From positions 434,001 through 498,000 of the forward strand of contig OZ244777.1 in NCBI GenBank assembly GCA_965219495.1: DNA of 64,000 bases, given 5' to 3'. This DNA comes from CAZPXZ01 sp965219495. Its GTDB lineage: Bacteria > Pseudomonadota > Alphaproteobacteria > Rhodobacterales > CAZPXZ01. Numbering within the stretch: position 1 is the stretch's first letter; the number at the start of each line of letters is the position of its first letter. Both the position numbers and the translations under genes were made by a program. The notes below the pieces were generated by a model. The model did no database searches. It saw nothing but the letters and a program-made list of their open reading frames with translations, and was not told where the DNA came from. Positions 8,811 to 17,292 of the stretch are shown piece after piece.

Positions 8811-11389
8811 ACGGAGGCGATATTTTTGATCTTGACGGAGACGGCGGTTCCGTCGATTGGGAATCATCCCGGCTGGGAGCCCGCGGCGGGAGGCTCGCTC
8901 GCCTGAAGCGGGCGGGCCTACCGGTTCCCGACGGCTTCATCATCGAAGCGGGACACCTCGATCTCGGCGACATAGCGCGCACAGGGCGTTCGAAGCAAAC
9001 AGGACCATTTTCACGTGCGCTTGGCCGACTGGAATCGCGCCTCGGAAAGCAGTTGGGTAAGAAGAATGCCCCCCTTCTTCTAGCCGTTCGGCAAAGCCCC
9101 GAGGGACCCCGCGCCGGACTGCATCCGTCTGTACTCAACGTGGGATTCATGCCGTCCATATTGTCGGGACTGGTTCGGCTATACGGGGAGAGGCGGGCGC
9201 ATAGCATGCGTTGCCAGTTCCTGCAAGGATTCGCTTGCACGGTATTCGGTGCGGATCCTGAGCGATTCGAAGCCGCACGTGCCGCGATGCCGGGGAACAG
9301 TGCAGCGGACTTCAATCGGCTGTCGAAGGAGTTCGTCAGGATACTCCGGAGCGAATGCGGAGTTGCCGTTCCGAATTCCGCCTTCGAACAACTCCGTCTA
9401 TCGCTGAAAAGGCTTTCACGACCCAGAACAGGGGTTGCAGGGCTGAATGAAGACGACAGCCATGCCATCCTTATTCAGGAAATGGCGCAAATGGCTGGCG
9501 GGGGTGTCGCCGGTTCCGGAAGTATTCGGATTCGAGACGAAAATGGCGCCAAGTCTGCAGTCGCCCTGCGCTTCAGCCCGTCCCGGAAAGTCGAACCGGG
9601 ATATCCGGTTGCTGCTGCAGGTGAATGGGATGCCGCCAAATTCGGAAACGCAAACCCGGAAGCCCTGTCCAATTTGAAGGAGACCGTAGAGAACTGCGAA
9701 GACGAGCTTCGCGACGCACTTGAAATCGGCTTCGTGTTCGAAGGCGGCGCCCTGCGAATAACCGATGCGATTCCTCTAAGACTCTCCGCGAGGGGTGAAG
9801 CGGCGCTGGCGCTGGAGTTCGTGAAACGGGGAATCCTTGAGCGGGAAACCGCGCTCCTTCGCATCGATCCCCTGCGCGTGGAAGAAATGCTTCATGCCCG
9901 GATCGATCCCGCGGCGGCGCGCACGGAGTTCTGCCGCGGAATTGCTGCATCTCCTGGTGCGGCATCCGGCCGAATCGTGTTCAGCGCGTCCGCCGCGGAG
10001 CAACTTGCCGCGTATGGCGACCGTCCTGTTTTGGCGAAAACCGAAACCGACCCGGCGGACGTCGGTGCGATGCATGTGGCTGCGGCCATGCTCACGAGTC
10101 GCGGTGGTACGACCAGTCACGCCGCGGTAGTTGCACGGGGACTAGGTCGGCCGTGCGTGACAGGAGTTGTGGATATCAAGATCGATGCGGACTCCCGTTT
10201 GCTTCGCGCCGACGCCGGCGGCGTCCTCCGGGAGGGGGACGAAGTGACCGTCGATGGTGCGGGAGGGGTCGTGTACGAGGGGACGGTGCCTACGCTGCCT
10301 CCGGACTTCGGTGGCCCGATGGCGGAACTGCTCGAATGGGCCGACGATTTCCGTCGCATGAAGGTACGTGCCAACGCGGACACGACGCGTGATGCGAGAC
10401 TCGCGCTTGAGTACCGCGCGGACGGCGTCGGGCTCTGCCGAACGGAGCACATGTTCTTCGCCAAGGGCCGAATCACGGCCATGCGGGAAGTGATTTTGGC
10501 CGAGACCGAATACGAACGCAGGCGGGCGCTGGAGCGGCTGCGTCCCATGCAGCATGACGACTTTCTTGAACTATTCATTGCGATGCACGGACGTCCGGTC
10601 GTGGTTCGACTGCTGGACCCGCCACTGCATGAGTTCCTGCCACATGGTGAACGGGAGATGTCCGAACTGGCGGATGCCATGGGCATGCCGGTTGACCGGG
10701 TGATGGCGCGAGCGGCGGCGCTGGAGGAGTTCAACCCAATGCTCGGCAATCGCGGTTGCCGCGTGGGGATCGCCTATCCGGAGATCTATGAAATGCAGGC
10801 ACGGGCAATCCTGGAGGCTGCATACGAAGCCGGGCAGGAAACGGGAGATCCGGCGGTTCCCGAAATTATGGTGCCGCTGGTCTCGGCACAGCGAGAGTTG
10901 GAGATCCTGAAGGGCCGTGTTGACGCGGTCGCGGAGGAAGTCGCCAGCGAGCGGGGTGGCTGCGTAACCTATCTCGTGGGGGCGATGATTGAGACGCCGC
11001 GCGCCGCGCTTAGGGCGGACGCGATCACGGAGTACGCGCAGTTTCTCAGCTTTGGCACCAACGACCTGACCCAAATGGCTTACGGACTTTCGCGCGATGA
11101 TGCGGGCCGGTTCATGCCCAACTATCTCCGTCAAGGCGTGTTTGCGGCGGATCCGTTCGTATCGATTGACCGCGAAGGCGTGGGAGAATTGATCGAAGTC
11201 GCTGTACGGCGGGCAAGGGCGCAGGGCGGGGAAATCACCTTGGGACTGTGCGGCGAGCATGGTGCGGACCCTGCGTCCCTGGAGTTTTGTGAAGATCTGG
11301 GCATCGATTACGTGTCCTGTTCGCCCTTCCGCCTGCCGGTTGCAAGACTCGCTGCCGCGCAGGCAACCATTCGTTCAAGAAAAGTTTAA
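8807..11389 (+). CDS. ppdK: Pyruvate phosphate dikinase-like protein with degenerate ATP-grasp half
   Basis: 860 residues in the PPDK layout. The central phosphohistidine domain is intact: GGTTSHAAVVARG near residues 430-445 carries the swivelling His. The C-terminal PEP/pyruvate TIM barrel is also intact, with GLCRTEHMFF, EIMVPLV, FLSFGTNDLTQ and the Cys motif GLCGEHGADP. The N-terminal nucleotide-binding half is shorter on key residues: the usual GGKGANL is GARGGRL, the VRSGAR/MPGM segment is VRQSPEG...GLHPSVLN, and the GEYLxNAQGEDVV and LQTRxGKRT motifs are not recognisable. PPDK interconverts ATP, phosphate and pyruvate with AMP, pyrophosphate and PEP. This copy may not use ATP normally. 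It is coupled to glyS by an ATGA overlap. Confidence 0.85.
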   Translation: MNGGDIFDLDGDGGSVDWESSRLGARGGRLARLKRAGLPVPDGFIIEAGHLDLGDIARTGRSKQTGPFSRALGRLESRLGKQLGKKNAPLLLAVRQSPEGPRAGLHPSVLNVGFMPSILSGLVRLYGERRAHSMRCQFLQGFACTVFGADPERFEAARAAMPGNSAADFNRLSKEFVRILRSECGVAVPNSAFEQLRLSLKRLSRPRTGVAGLNEDDSHAILIQEMAQMAGGGVAGSGSIRIRDENGAKSAVALRFSPSRKVEPGYPVAAAGEWDAAKFGNANPEALSNLKETVENCEDELRDALEIGFVFEGGALRITDAIPLRLSARGEAALALEFVKRGILERETALLRIDPLRVEEMLHARIDPAAARTEFCRGIAASPGAASGRIVFSASAAEQLAAYGDRPVLAKTETDPADVGAMHVAAAMLTSRGGTTSHAAVVARGLGRPCVTGVVDIKIDADSRLLRADAGGVLREGDEVTVDGAGGVVYEGTVPTLPPDFGGPMAELLEWADDFRRMKVRANADTTRDARLALEYRADGVGLCRTEHMFFAKGRITAMREVILAETEYERRRALERLRPMQHDDFLELFIAMHGRPVVVRLLDPPLHEFLPHGEREMSELADAMGMPVDRVMARAAALEEFNPMLGNRGCRVGIAYPEIYEMQARAILEAAYEAGQETGDPAVPEIMVPLVSAQRELEILKGRVDAVAEEVASERGGCVTYLVGAMIETPRAALRADAITEYAQFLSFGTNDLTQMAYGLSRDDAGRFMPNYLRQGVFAADPFVSIDREGVGELIEVAVRRARAQGGEITLGLCGEHGADPASLEFCEDLGIDYVSCSPFRLPVARLAAAQATIRSRKV

Positions 11390-11440
11390 CCGCGCATCCC
11401 GGCCTGATTTGTCAATGCGTATCTCGGGCGGATAACGCAG

Positions 11441-12316
11441 TTGGGCGTGCTTTGGGGTCTGCTGGCGGCCGGCTTCATCGGTTGTGCCGATAGCGTGACG
11501 CGCGTCACGGCCAGGCAGCTCTCGATAAGCGTATTGATTCTGATCACGGTTTGGCTCTCTCTCGCCGGCATGCTGGCGGTCATCGGAATTCCCAGTTTTG
11601 ACGAACCGGAGCGTCGCTTCGCACTCGGTCTATCCTTGTTCTCCGGCGTGTTGCATATCGTGGTCCTGTTCCTCCTGTTCCCCGCACTTGCGAGAGGACC
11701 GGTTTCGACCGCCGCGGCTTCGGCCAGCACGGTAGTCATTTTCCTGGTCGCGCTGAATGCGGTGGCAGGGGCCGCGTGGACACCCGTTCAACTGGCCGCG
11801 GCCGTTGGGGTGTTCCTGGGCATTGCGATGGCATCACGCCCGGAGAGTGCATCGCCGAATGACTACTCGTCCGGTCATTTGCGCATAACCGCGGCGCTCG
11901 GCTTGTCGGCGGCAGTGGTTTCTGCTTTCCGGGTGTTTCTGATCCAGGAGAGCGCGACCGTAGTCGGACCCGCAGATTCCCTGATCGCCATGCGCATGGG
12001 AGCGTGCGTGGCGATCCTGCCGGTAGTGGCGGCGATCCGGCGCGTTCGTGGCTCTTTGACATGGCCGAACCAGAAAATCGCGGTTCTGGTCCTGTTGCAG
12101 GCAGTCTTTGAAACGCTTGCGTTTCTGGCGTTGCTCTTTGGGTCCGTTGTAGCGAGTCCGGTCGGCGCTGCCTTGGGATTCGGCGCAGCCCCGGTATTCT
12201 CGACTTTGCTGGCGAAAATTTGGCTTGGGGATGCGATCGGAAGAAAGCGCGGCTGGTGGATATTGTTTGTCGCTCTTTCCGTTGCCCTTGCAGTTCTCGG
12301 AGCGCCCGAACAATGA
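11441..12316 (+). CDS. EamA/DMT family transporter
   Basis: 291 residues with about ten hydrophobic helices in two repeated halves, the organisation of the drug/metabolite transporter superfamily (EamA domains). Start is TTG at 11441 (MGVLWGLLAAGFIG), which places the first helix directly at the N-terminus. The second half contains GAALGFGAAPVFSTLLAKIWLGD, cut here into GAALGFGAAPVF and LAKIWLGD, the usual family pattern before the last helix. Substrate is unknown; members export amino acids or small metabolites. It lies 51 bases after the PPDK-like gene and ahead of threonine aldolase. Confidence 0.8.
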   Translation: MGVLWGLLAAGFIGCADSVTRVTARQLSISVLILITVWLSLAGMLAVIGIPSFDEPERRFALGLSLFSGVLHIVVLFLLFPALARGPVSTAAASASTVVIFLVALNAVAGAAWTPVQLAAAVGVFLGIAMASRPESASPNDYSSGHLRITAALGLSAAVVSAFRVFLIQESATVVGPADSLIAMRMGACVAILPVVAAIRRVRGSLTWPNQKIAVLVLLQAVFETLAFLALLFGSVVASPVGAALGFGAAPVFSTLLAKIWLGDAIGRKRGWWILFVALSVALAVLGAPEQ

Positions 12317-12420
12317 TCCAGGACGGGGCAAGTTGCGCTCCATGCATTTGACGAGAGGCGCATATCGACGGTCTTGCCTGTAAGCTGAGGGGGAGTGTTG
12401 AGAACAGGAGAACTTAAGAT

Positions 12421-13485
12421 ATGTCTTCAAACCGCCGGATTGACCTGCGCAGCGACACGTTCACGCTGCCCGATGCCGCCATGCGCGCGGCGATGGCTGC
12501 CGCCCAAGTCGGGGATGATGTCTATGGTGAGGATCCATCGGTTCGAGAATTAGAGGAGAGAACGGCAGAAATTTTGGGGAAGAAGGCCGCCGTATTCATG
12601 CCCTCAGGCACGATGAGCAACCAGATTGGCCTTCGAATTCATACCCAAAAGGGGGATCAAGCGCTCGTTGAAGCTACCGCTCACATGTTCTTGCTCGAAG
12701 GTGGCTCTCCTGCGGCGATTTCCGGCGTGACCATGCGCCAGCTTCCGGGAGAAAAGGGAATTCTGAGCGCGAAACAGGTTCGTGAGGCGATTCCGTCCCC
12801 GCATCCCTTGATGGTGAGCACGGTCCTGTCGCCCGTCACGCTCCTTTGCCTTGAAAACACGCACAATCTCGCGGGGGGAACCGTGTGGCCCATCGAAGAG
12901 ATTGATGCCACCACGGCCGAGGCGCGCCGGTTGGGACTGGCGATTCATCTGGACGGCGCGCGGCTCTGGAACGCCTCCGTTGCGAGCGGCGTGCCGGAGG
13001 CGGAATACGCGCGGCATTTCGATACCGTCAGCGTTTGCTTCTCGAAAGGCTTGGGGGCTCCCGTGGGTTCTGCGCTGGCGGGGTCCGAAACACTCATGAG
13101 TGAAGCACGTCGCTTTCGTCAGAATCTTGGTGGAGGAATGCGCCAGGCTGGAATTGTGGCGGCTGGCGCGCTTCACGCGTTGATGCACCAGCGCGAGAGA
13201 CTCCACCAGGATCACGCCAACGCAATCCGGCTCGCCGAGGGACTGGCGCAGATGCCGAAAGTCACCGTGGATATCGATACGGTTCAAACCAATATCGTCT
13301 GTTTCCAGGTATCGGGCATCACTGCGGGCGAATTTGCGGACCGGTGCTTCGAGGCGGACATGCTTATGATACCGTCTGGCGAAAAAAGCGTCAGGGCGGT
13401 CACTTGGAAGGGTGTAAGCCGGGAGGACGTCGACAGGGCGCTCGCGATCATTGAAGCGTCGCTTGCTACCTCGATTCGACAATGA
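12421..13485 (+). CDS. ltaE: Low-specificity L-threonine aldolase
   Basis: 354 residues of the fold-type I PLP enzyme that cleaves L-threonine and L-allo-threonine to glycine and acetaldehyde. Visible motifs are IDLRSDTFTLPDAAMR and VGDDVYGEDPSVRELE at the N-terminus, FMPSGTMSNQIGL, HLDGARLWN with the cofactor Asp, and VCFSKGLGAPVGS with the Schiff-base Lys near residue 210. Length matches the family. The ATG at 12421 is preceded by AGGAG. It is probably a single-gene unit; 105 bases separate it from the transporter gene. Confidence 0.93.
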   Translation: MSSNRRIDLRSDTFTLPDAAMRAAMAAAQVGDDVYGEDPSVRELEERTAEILGKKAAVFMPSGTMSNQIGLRIHTQKGDQALVEATAHMFLLEGGSPAAISGVTMRQLPGEKGILSAKQVREAIPSPHPLMVSTVLSPVTLLCLENTHNLAGGTVWPIEEIDATTAEARRLGLAIHLDGARLWNASVASGVPEAEYARHFDTVSVCFSKGLGAPVGSALAGSETLMSEARRFRQNLGGGMRQAGIVAAGALHALMHQRERLHQDHANAIRLAEGLAQMPKVTVDIDTVQTNIVCFQVSGITAGEFADRCFEADMLMIPSGEKSVRAVTWKGVSREDVDRALAIIEASLATSIRQ

Positions 13486-13974
13486 CGGTTTTCCGATGCA
13501 GTTGCCCACCGTGTTTTCCTGCTACCTGTGTCCCGGTCTCGACGAAGTCTTGTTGTCCTTGCTCGGTTCCGGTTGACGATAATTGCGCATACAAGCTGAA
13601 TCTGCGCGTCTTGCGCAGTCCGAAATCAGAATTGGGTGCAGTTGCTCCTCAGTTCGATACGTGATCAACTCGAGTTCCAACCATCGACAGACTGCCGCAA
13701 ATCAGTCGGTCATGCTCGAAGATGCTATGCGAACGCCTGAACGTCGGCCGGGACGAGAAATCATCCCCCCCTTCAGGATTCCCCTTTTCGGCGCACGCTA
13801 TAAGACGCTGTACAAGGGATGTACAATGCGATCCGTTCTGACGGAGGCACCCGAGTTTCCGCGGAATGCGATGCCGGGCAACCAGCAGGAGTGCGGTTCA
13901 ATTCTCAATTCTCATATGACGGAATTGGACCGGAAGCGGATTGGCGAAACGGATCGGTGCTCCGTCGAAAGACA
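13486..13974. other. Intergenic region without recognisable gene
   Basis: About 490 bases between ltaE and the PAP2 gene. Short open frames here carry no family motif. The reading frame of the PAP2 gene stays open upstream to about 13819 but that extension is not membrane-protein-like. Confidence 0.4.
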
Positions 13975-14694
13975 ATGCGCCGTCCGACCAGGCTAGAAGT
14001 GCGTCCACGTGTGAAGAATCTGACTGTTGCAAAAAGGATGGCGTACTGGTGCATAGCCGCTGGCGCCATTTCCGCAGCGCTGTTTCTGTTTTTTCCCGGC
14101 ATCGATCCATATGTGAGCGCGTGGTTTTATGTCGAGGGCAGGGGATTCTCATTGTCGTCGGTCTCGACTCTATCCGGGTTGCCTGCAGTGCTCCGCGCAG
14201 TTGCAGTGGCGACAGCATTATTCCTCTTGGCAACGGTTCTCTGGCGAAGCGTCGCTCCTGCACCGGACTGGGTTCTGAATCGACACATTGCCGCCTATCT
14301 CCTGGCGGTGTTGATCATTGGACCGGGAATCGTCGTCAATATGGGTTTCAAGGACAATTGGGGTCGGGCGCGACCGCTGCACACGGTCGAATTTGGAGGG
14401 GACAAGCAATATTCACCAGCGCTTGTGGTTAGCAGTCAATGCAAGCGCAATTGTTCGTTCGTATCCGGTGACGCCTCTCTTGGGTTCTCTCTTCTTGCCT
14501 TGGCGCTTGCCTTTCCCAACCGGCGGAATTTCTGGATTGGCGCCGGACTTGCCGTCGGTGCCGGAATTGGAGCAATTCGAATCCTGGTCGGAGCTCATTT
14601 CCTGAGCGATGTCGTTTTCGCCTGCATATTCACGGTGTTGGTCGCGTCGATCCTTTATGTGGCCCTAATGAGGGGCAAGGTTTTTTCCGAGTAG
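13975..14694 (+). CDS. PAP2-family membrane phosphatase (LpxE/LpxF-like subgroup)
   Basis: 239 residues from the ATG at 13975, with six membrane segments. The PAP2 active-site blocks are present in order: KDNWGRARP (KxxxxxxRP, near residue 125), CSFVSGDAS where the usual SGH is SGD, and IRILVGAHFLSDV, where the proton-shuttling His precedes LSD. The SGD/SGE variant with CSFVSG is seen in envelope phosphatases acting on lipid A or related lipids, so a role in removing phosphate from an envelope lipid is likely. Earlier in-frame starts exist up to 13819 but would add a polar stretch without family features. Confidence 0.8.
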   Translation: MRRPTRLEVRPRVKNLTVAKRMAYWCIAAGAISAALFLFFPGIDPYVSAWFYVEGRGFSLSSVSTLSGLPAVLRAVAVATALFLLATVLWRSVAPAPDWVLNRHIAAYLLAVLIIGPGIVVNMGFKDNWGRARPLHTVEFGGDKQYSPALVVSSQCKRNCSFVSGDASLGFSLLALALAFPNRRNFWIGAGLAVGAGIGAIRILVGAHFLSDVVFACIFTVLVASILYVALMRGKVFSE

Positions 14695-15448
14695 TCCCTG
14701 GCGCCCATGAGGAGGGTTGAAGGACGTTTCCAAGATCTCGCACAAACATGCAATTGTGCAGAGATTGCATTCTCTTGCTATGGCAATTGCCGGAATGTCG
14801 CTTGCACAATTCGCCGATCGTGGCTTCTGGCGGAATTCGCGACTCGGCCGGAAATCCCTTATTTCGGAGAATTGCGTTGATCGGCGCGGGAAGCGCAAGA
14901 ACACTGCAGGAATTTCGCCAAGACCACTTCGGTCTGGAGAGTCACGACATTCATGGCGAGTCGCAGCAGATCGCGAGAATCCGAACCGCCATGACCGATA
15001 TGGAAACGTCTCAATGGTGCACGCATGCACAGAACAAGGAGATCGGATGAGTGAAATCCCTGATCGACATCTTTTTCCCCTTACCGTATTTCCGCCTCGA
15101 CGATGCGGCCGGGACGATCCGGTGGCGTTTTGGCATCTGGTAGGAACCGACGCCAGCAGGGAGAAGCACAATCCATTGCGCACGTGGCCGAGGAACACCC
15201 ATTGTGTGACACTTCGTCGAAGCCCCTTCAAGTCAGTCGAGCGCAAGAGGCTCCATCAGCGCCGACTCCCGAGCACATCGCAGAGCAGATCCCGTGCAAG
15301 AAGATTGCTTTGGTGCGCACGTTTCCAGCCGTTCAGTCGGCATTTGATTGCAACAGGATTTTCAAGTTGCTATTCTTATTCAGGGACAGGCCTTCAAGAC
15401 CTGTTGCCACTGCTGTCTGGCAATTTTGGCTTTCAGTGAAATTTTTGG
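14695..15448. other. Long gene-poor stretch before tRNA-fMet
   Basis: About 750 bases. A plus-strand frame is open from 14717 to 15439 but its translation is Arg/Ser-rich with no motif and looks like noise. I see no RNA gene or repeat here. The promoter of the tRNA should lie near the right end. Confidence 0.4.
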
Positions 15449-15525
15449 CGCGGGGTGGAGCAGTCCGGTAGCTCATCAGGCTCATAACCTGAAGGTCGCA
15501 GGTTCGAATCCTGCCCCCGCAACCA
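15449..15525 (+). tRNA. Initiator tRNA-fMet (anticodon CAU)
   Basis: 77 bases including encoded CCA. The acceptor arm CGCGGGG pairs with CCCCGCA except C1 opposite A72, the unpaired first position diagnostic of bacterial initiator tRNA. The anticodon loop is CTCATAA. The T arm is GCAGG TTCGAAT CCTGC. The anticodon stem is TCAGG/CCTGA, so the three conserved G-C pairs above the anticodon are reduced to A-U, G-C, G-C, a variant known from rhizobia and some mycoplasmas. A terminator hairpin follows directly. Confidence 0.97.
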
Positions 15526-15564
15526 AAAAATCCCCACTATATCAACATGATAGTGGAGATTTTT
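15526..15564 (+). terminator. Intrinsic terminator after tRNA-fMet
   Basis: A 15-base stem (15526-15540 with 15550-15564, one mismatch) around a 9-base loop. The arms begin with an A run and end with a T run, so it could stop transcription from either side. It starts on the first base after the tRNA CCA end. Confidence 0.85.
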
Positions 15565-15703
15565 CCTTCCAATGGCAGTGGCGGGATTTACGACAGGCAC
15601 CTTTAGGTACCATTTTGTTTCCAACTCGAGCACCTTCCAGAGCACGACTGACATCGAACCGGTATTCCGCCCCACCGCGCGTTTCTTCGTAACCGTCCGA
15701 TCA

Positions 15704-15918
15704 AGGGTAAGCATCCGGTGAACGCCCGAAACCGTGGCGCACCACCCGGCGGTACCCATTCTCGTCGGAAAGATCAGCATGCGCGGCAATGAAGGCTTCG
15801 ACCTCGGACTCGATCGCTTCGGCAGCCACCGCGTCCCCGACCGCGGCACCTGGGTCAGCGGACTCACGATATAATTCTGGTCTGGATGAGAAAACGAAAC
15901 AACAGTATCCTCGTACAT
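15704..15918 (-). pseudogene. IS256-family transposase, N-terminal remnant
   Basis: Two overlapping minus-strand frames together spell the N-terminus of an IS256-type transposase. The first (15918 to about 15830) reads MYEDTVV...IVSPLTQVPRSGTR; the second (about 15865-15704) reads AEAIESEVEAFIAAHADL and ENGYRRVVRHGF. The match passes from one frame to the other, so there is a frameshift, and a stop follows. The catalytic part is missing. It is a decayed IS fragment just behind the tRNA, marking the start of the mobile-element-rich part of the window. Confidence 0.6.
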
Positions 15919-16015
15919 GGCGTATCCGTCCTTCCTGGAAACCGGCGACCGGGACCATCGCCAGGACACGCCGCCTTTGCATCACCCCGTCACCAAGGTT
16001 CAGCCATAGTTCGTG

Positions 16016-17290
16016 ATGACTTCCTTTCACTTCCTGCATGCCGCCGACATTCACCTCGACAGCCCTCTCAAGGGGCTGGCCGGGCAGGAAGGTAACGCGG
16101 CCGAGCGCGTGCGCACCGCCACTAGAGAGGCCCTTGACCAGCTTATCGGTTTGGCGATCAAGGAGAAGATCAATTTTCTTGTTATTGCCGGGGACCTCTA
16201 CGACGGTGACTGGCGCGACTACAAGACAGGCCTATTCTTCGTCGGGCAGATGGGGCGACTCAGCAAAGCGGGCATTCCGGCCTATCTGCTACACGGAAAC
16301 CACGACGCGGAGAGCCAAATAACCAAGCGGCTTGAACTGCCTGGCAACGTGCATGTTTTTGGTACACGCAAGCCTGAGACATTTTACCTTGGAGAATTAA
16401 ACGTTGCGCTTCATGGCCAGAGTTTCCAACAGCGCGACGTGACAGACAATCTCGCTCTCGACTACCCGGCGCCAGTGTCCGGCGCGTTCAATATCGGCGT
16501 GCTACACACCGGCCTTGGCGGCATGGGCGGTCACGCCAACTACGCGCCTTGTTCACTCGATGACCTTGTAAACAAGGGGTACGACTACTGGGCACTGGGT
16601 CATGTTCATCAGGCGGCAGTGCTGCAAGAGAGGCCGCCCGTGGTCTTTCCGGGAAACCTGCAGGGACGCCACGTACGGGAAACCGGGGCCAAGGGTGCTT
16701 ATCTAGTCACTGTGGAAGACAACGAGATCGCCGAACTCAAATCTGTTCCATGCGACGTCGTGCGCTGGGTCGTGCTGTCGGTGCCGCTAGATGACGCCGA
16801 AAACATCGGCGATGTCACCGAACGTGTCCGGGGTGCCCTGGAGTCAGCCGTTGCCAATGAGGCCGACGGGCAATTGCTAGCCTGCCGCATCGTGTTCGAA
16901 GGCCGCACCGAGGTTCATGAACAACTCGTCGCCTCTGAGGATCAAGTGCTGGCCGAGGCCCGCGCCAGCGCGCTTGGTCTCGGCGATGAAGTGGCCTGGG
17001 TTGAGAAAATTGTCATTGCCACCGAGACGGTCGTTGATCCGCAGACCCTGGCGCAGCGAGAGGATGCCATAGGGGAGTTACGGCGGATGTTGCAGGATGC
17101 TGGAAGCGATGACGAGCTTCTTGCACAGATAGCAGACGATATCGGGGAGCTTGTCCGGCGACTGCCCCACGAGGTGCGGACGGATGTTGAGGATCAGGTC
17201 CTGGGAGCAGCAGTTGAAGGTGACTACGTTGCGCTCATCAACAACGTCGCACCTTATTTGTCTGCGCGCTTGATCGCTCAGGAGGGTTAA
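16016..17290 (+). CDS. SbcD/YhaO-like metallophosphatase, DNA repair exonuclease subunit
   Basis: 424 residues with all Mre11/SbcD-type metal motifs in order: HAADIHLDSP at the N-terminus, GDLYDGDW near residue 62, HGNHD near 95, VLHTG near 162 and GHVHQ near 197. Such proteins form the nuclease half of SbcCD-like complexes that cut hairpins and broken DNA ends. The remaining 200 residues are a capping and partner-binding region. The ATG at 16016 is used; a GTG at 16013 would add one residue. The ATPase partner starts two bases after the stop. The LDSPL and GHVHQ context is closer to YhaO than to E. coli SbcD. Confidence 0.9.
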   Translation: MTSFHFLHAADIHLDSPLKGLAGQEGNAAERVRTATREALDQLIGLAIKEKINFLVIAGDLYDGDWRDYKTGLFFVGQMGRLSKAGIPAYLLHGNHDAESQITKRLELPGNVHVFGTRKPETFYLGELNVALHGQSFQQRDVTDNLALDYPAPVSGAFNIGVLHTGLGGMGGHANYAPCSLDDLVNKGYDYWALGHVHQAAVLQERPPVVFPGNLQGRHVRETGAKGAYLVTVEDNEIAELKSVPCDVVRWVVLSVPLDDAENIGDVTERVRGALESAVANEADGQLLACRIVFEGRTEVHEQLVASEDQVLAEARASALGLGDEVAWVEKIVIATETVVDPQTLAQREDAIGELRRMLQDAGSDDELLAQIADDIGELVRRLPHEVRTDVEDQVLGAAVEGDYVALINNVAPYLSARLIAQEG

Positions 17291-17292
17291 GC

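Noticed and set aside
14717..15439. 240-codon plus-strand frame before tRNA-fMet
   Set aside because: Composition is Arg/Ser-rich with no motif, no ribosome-binding site and competing frames on the other strand.
15433..15969. 178-codon minus-strand frame across the tRNA as a gene
   Set aside because: Its C-terminus is simply the reverse translation of the tRNA, a common false call. Only the IS256-like segment in the middle has meaning.
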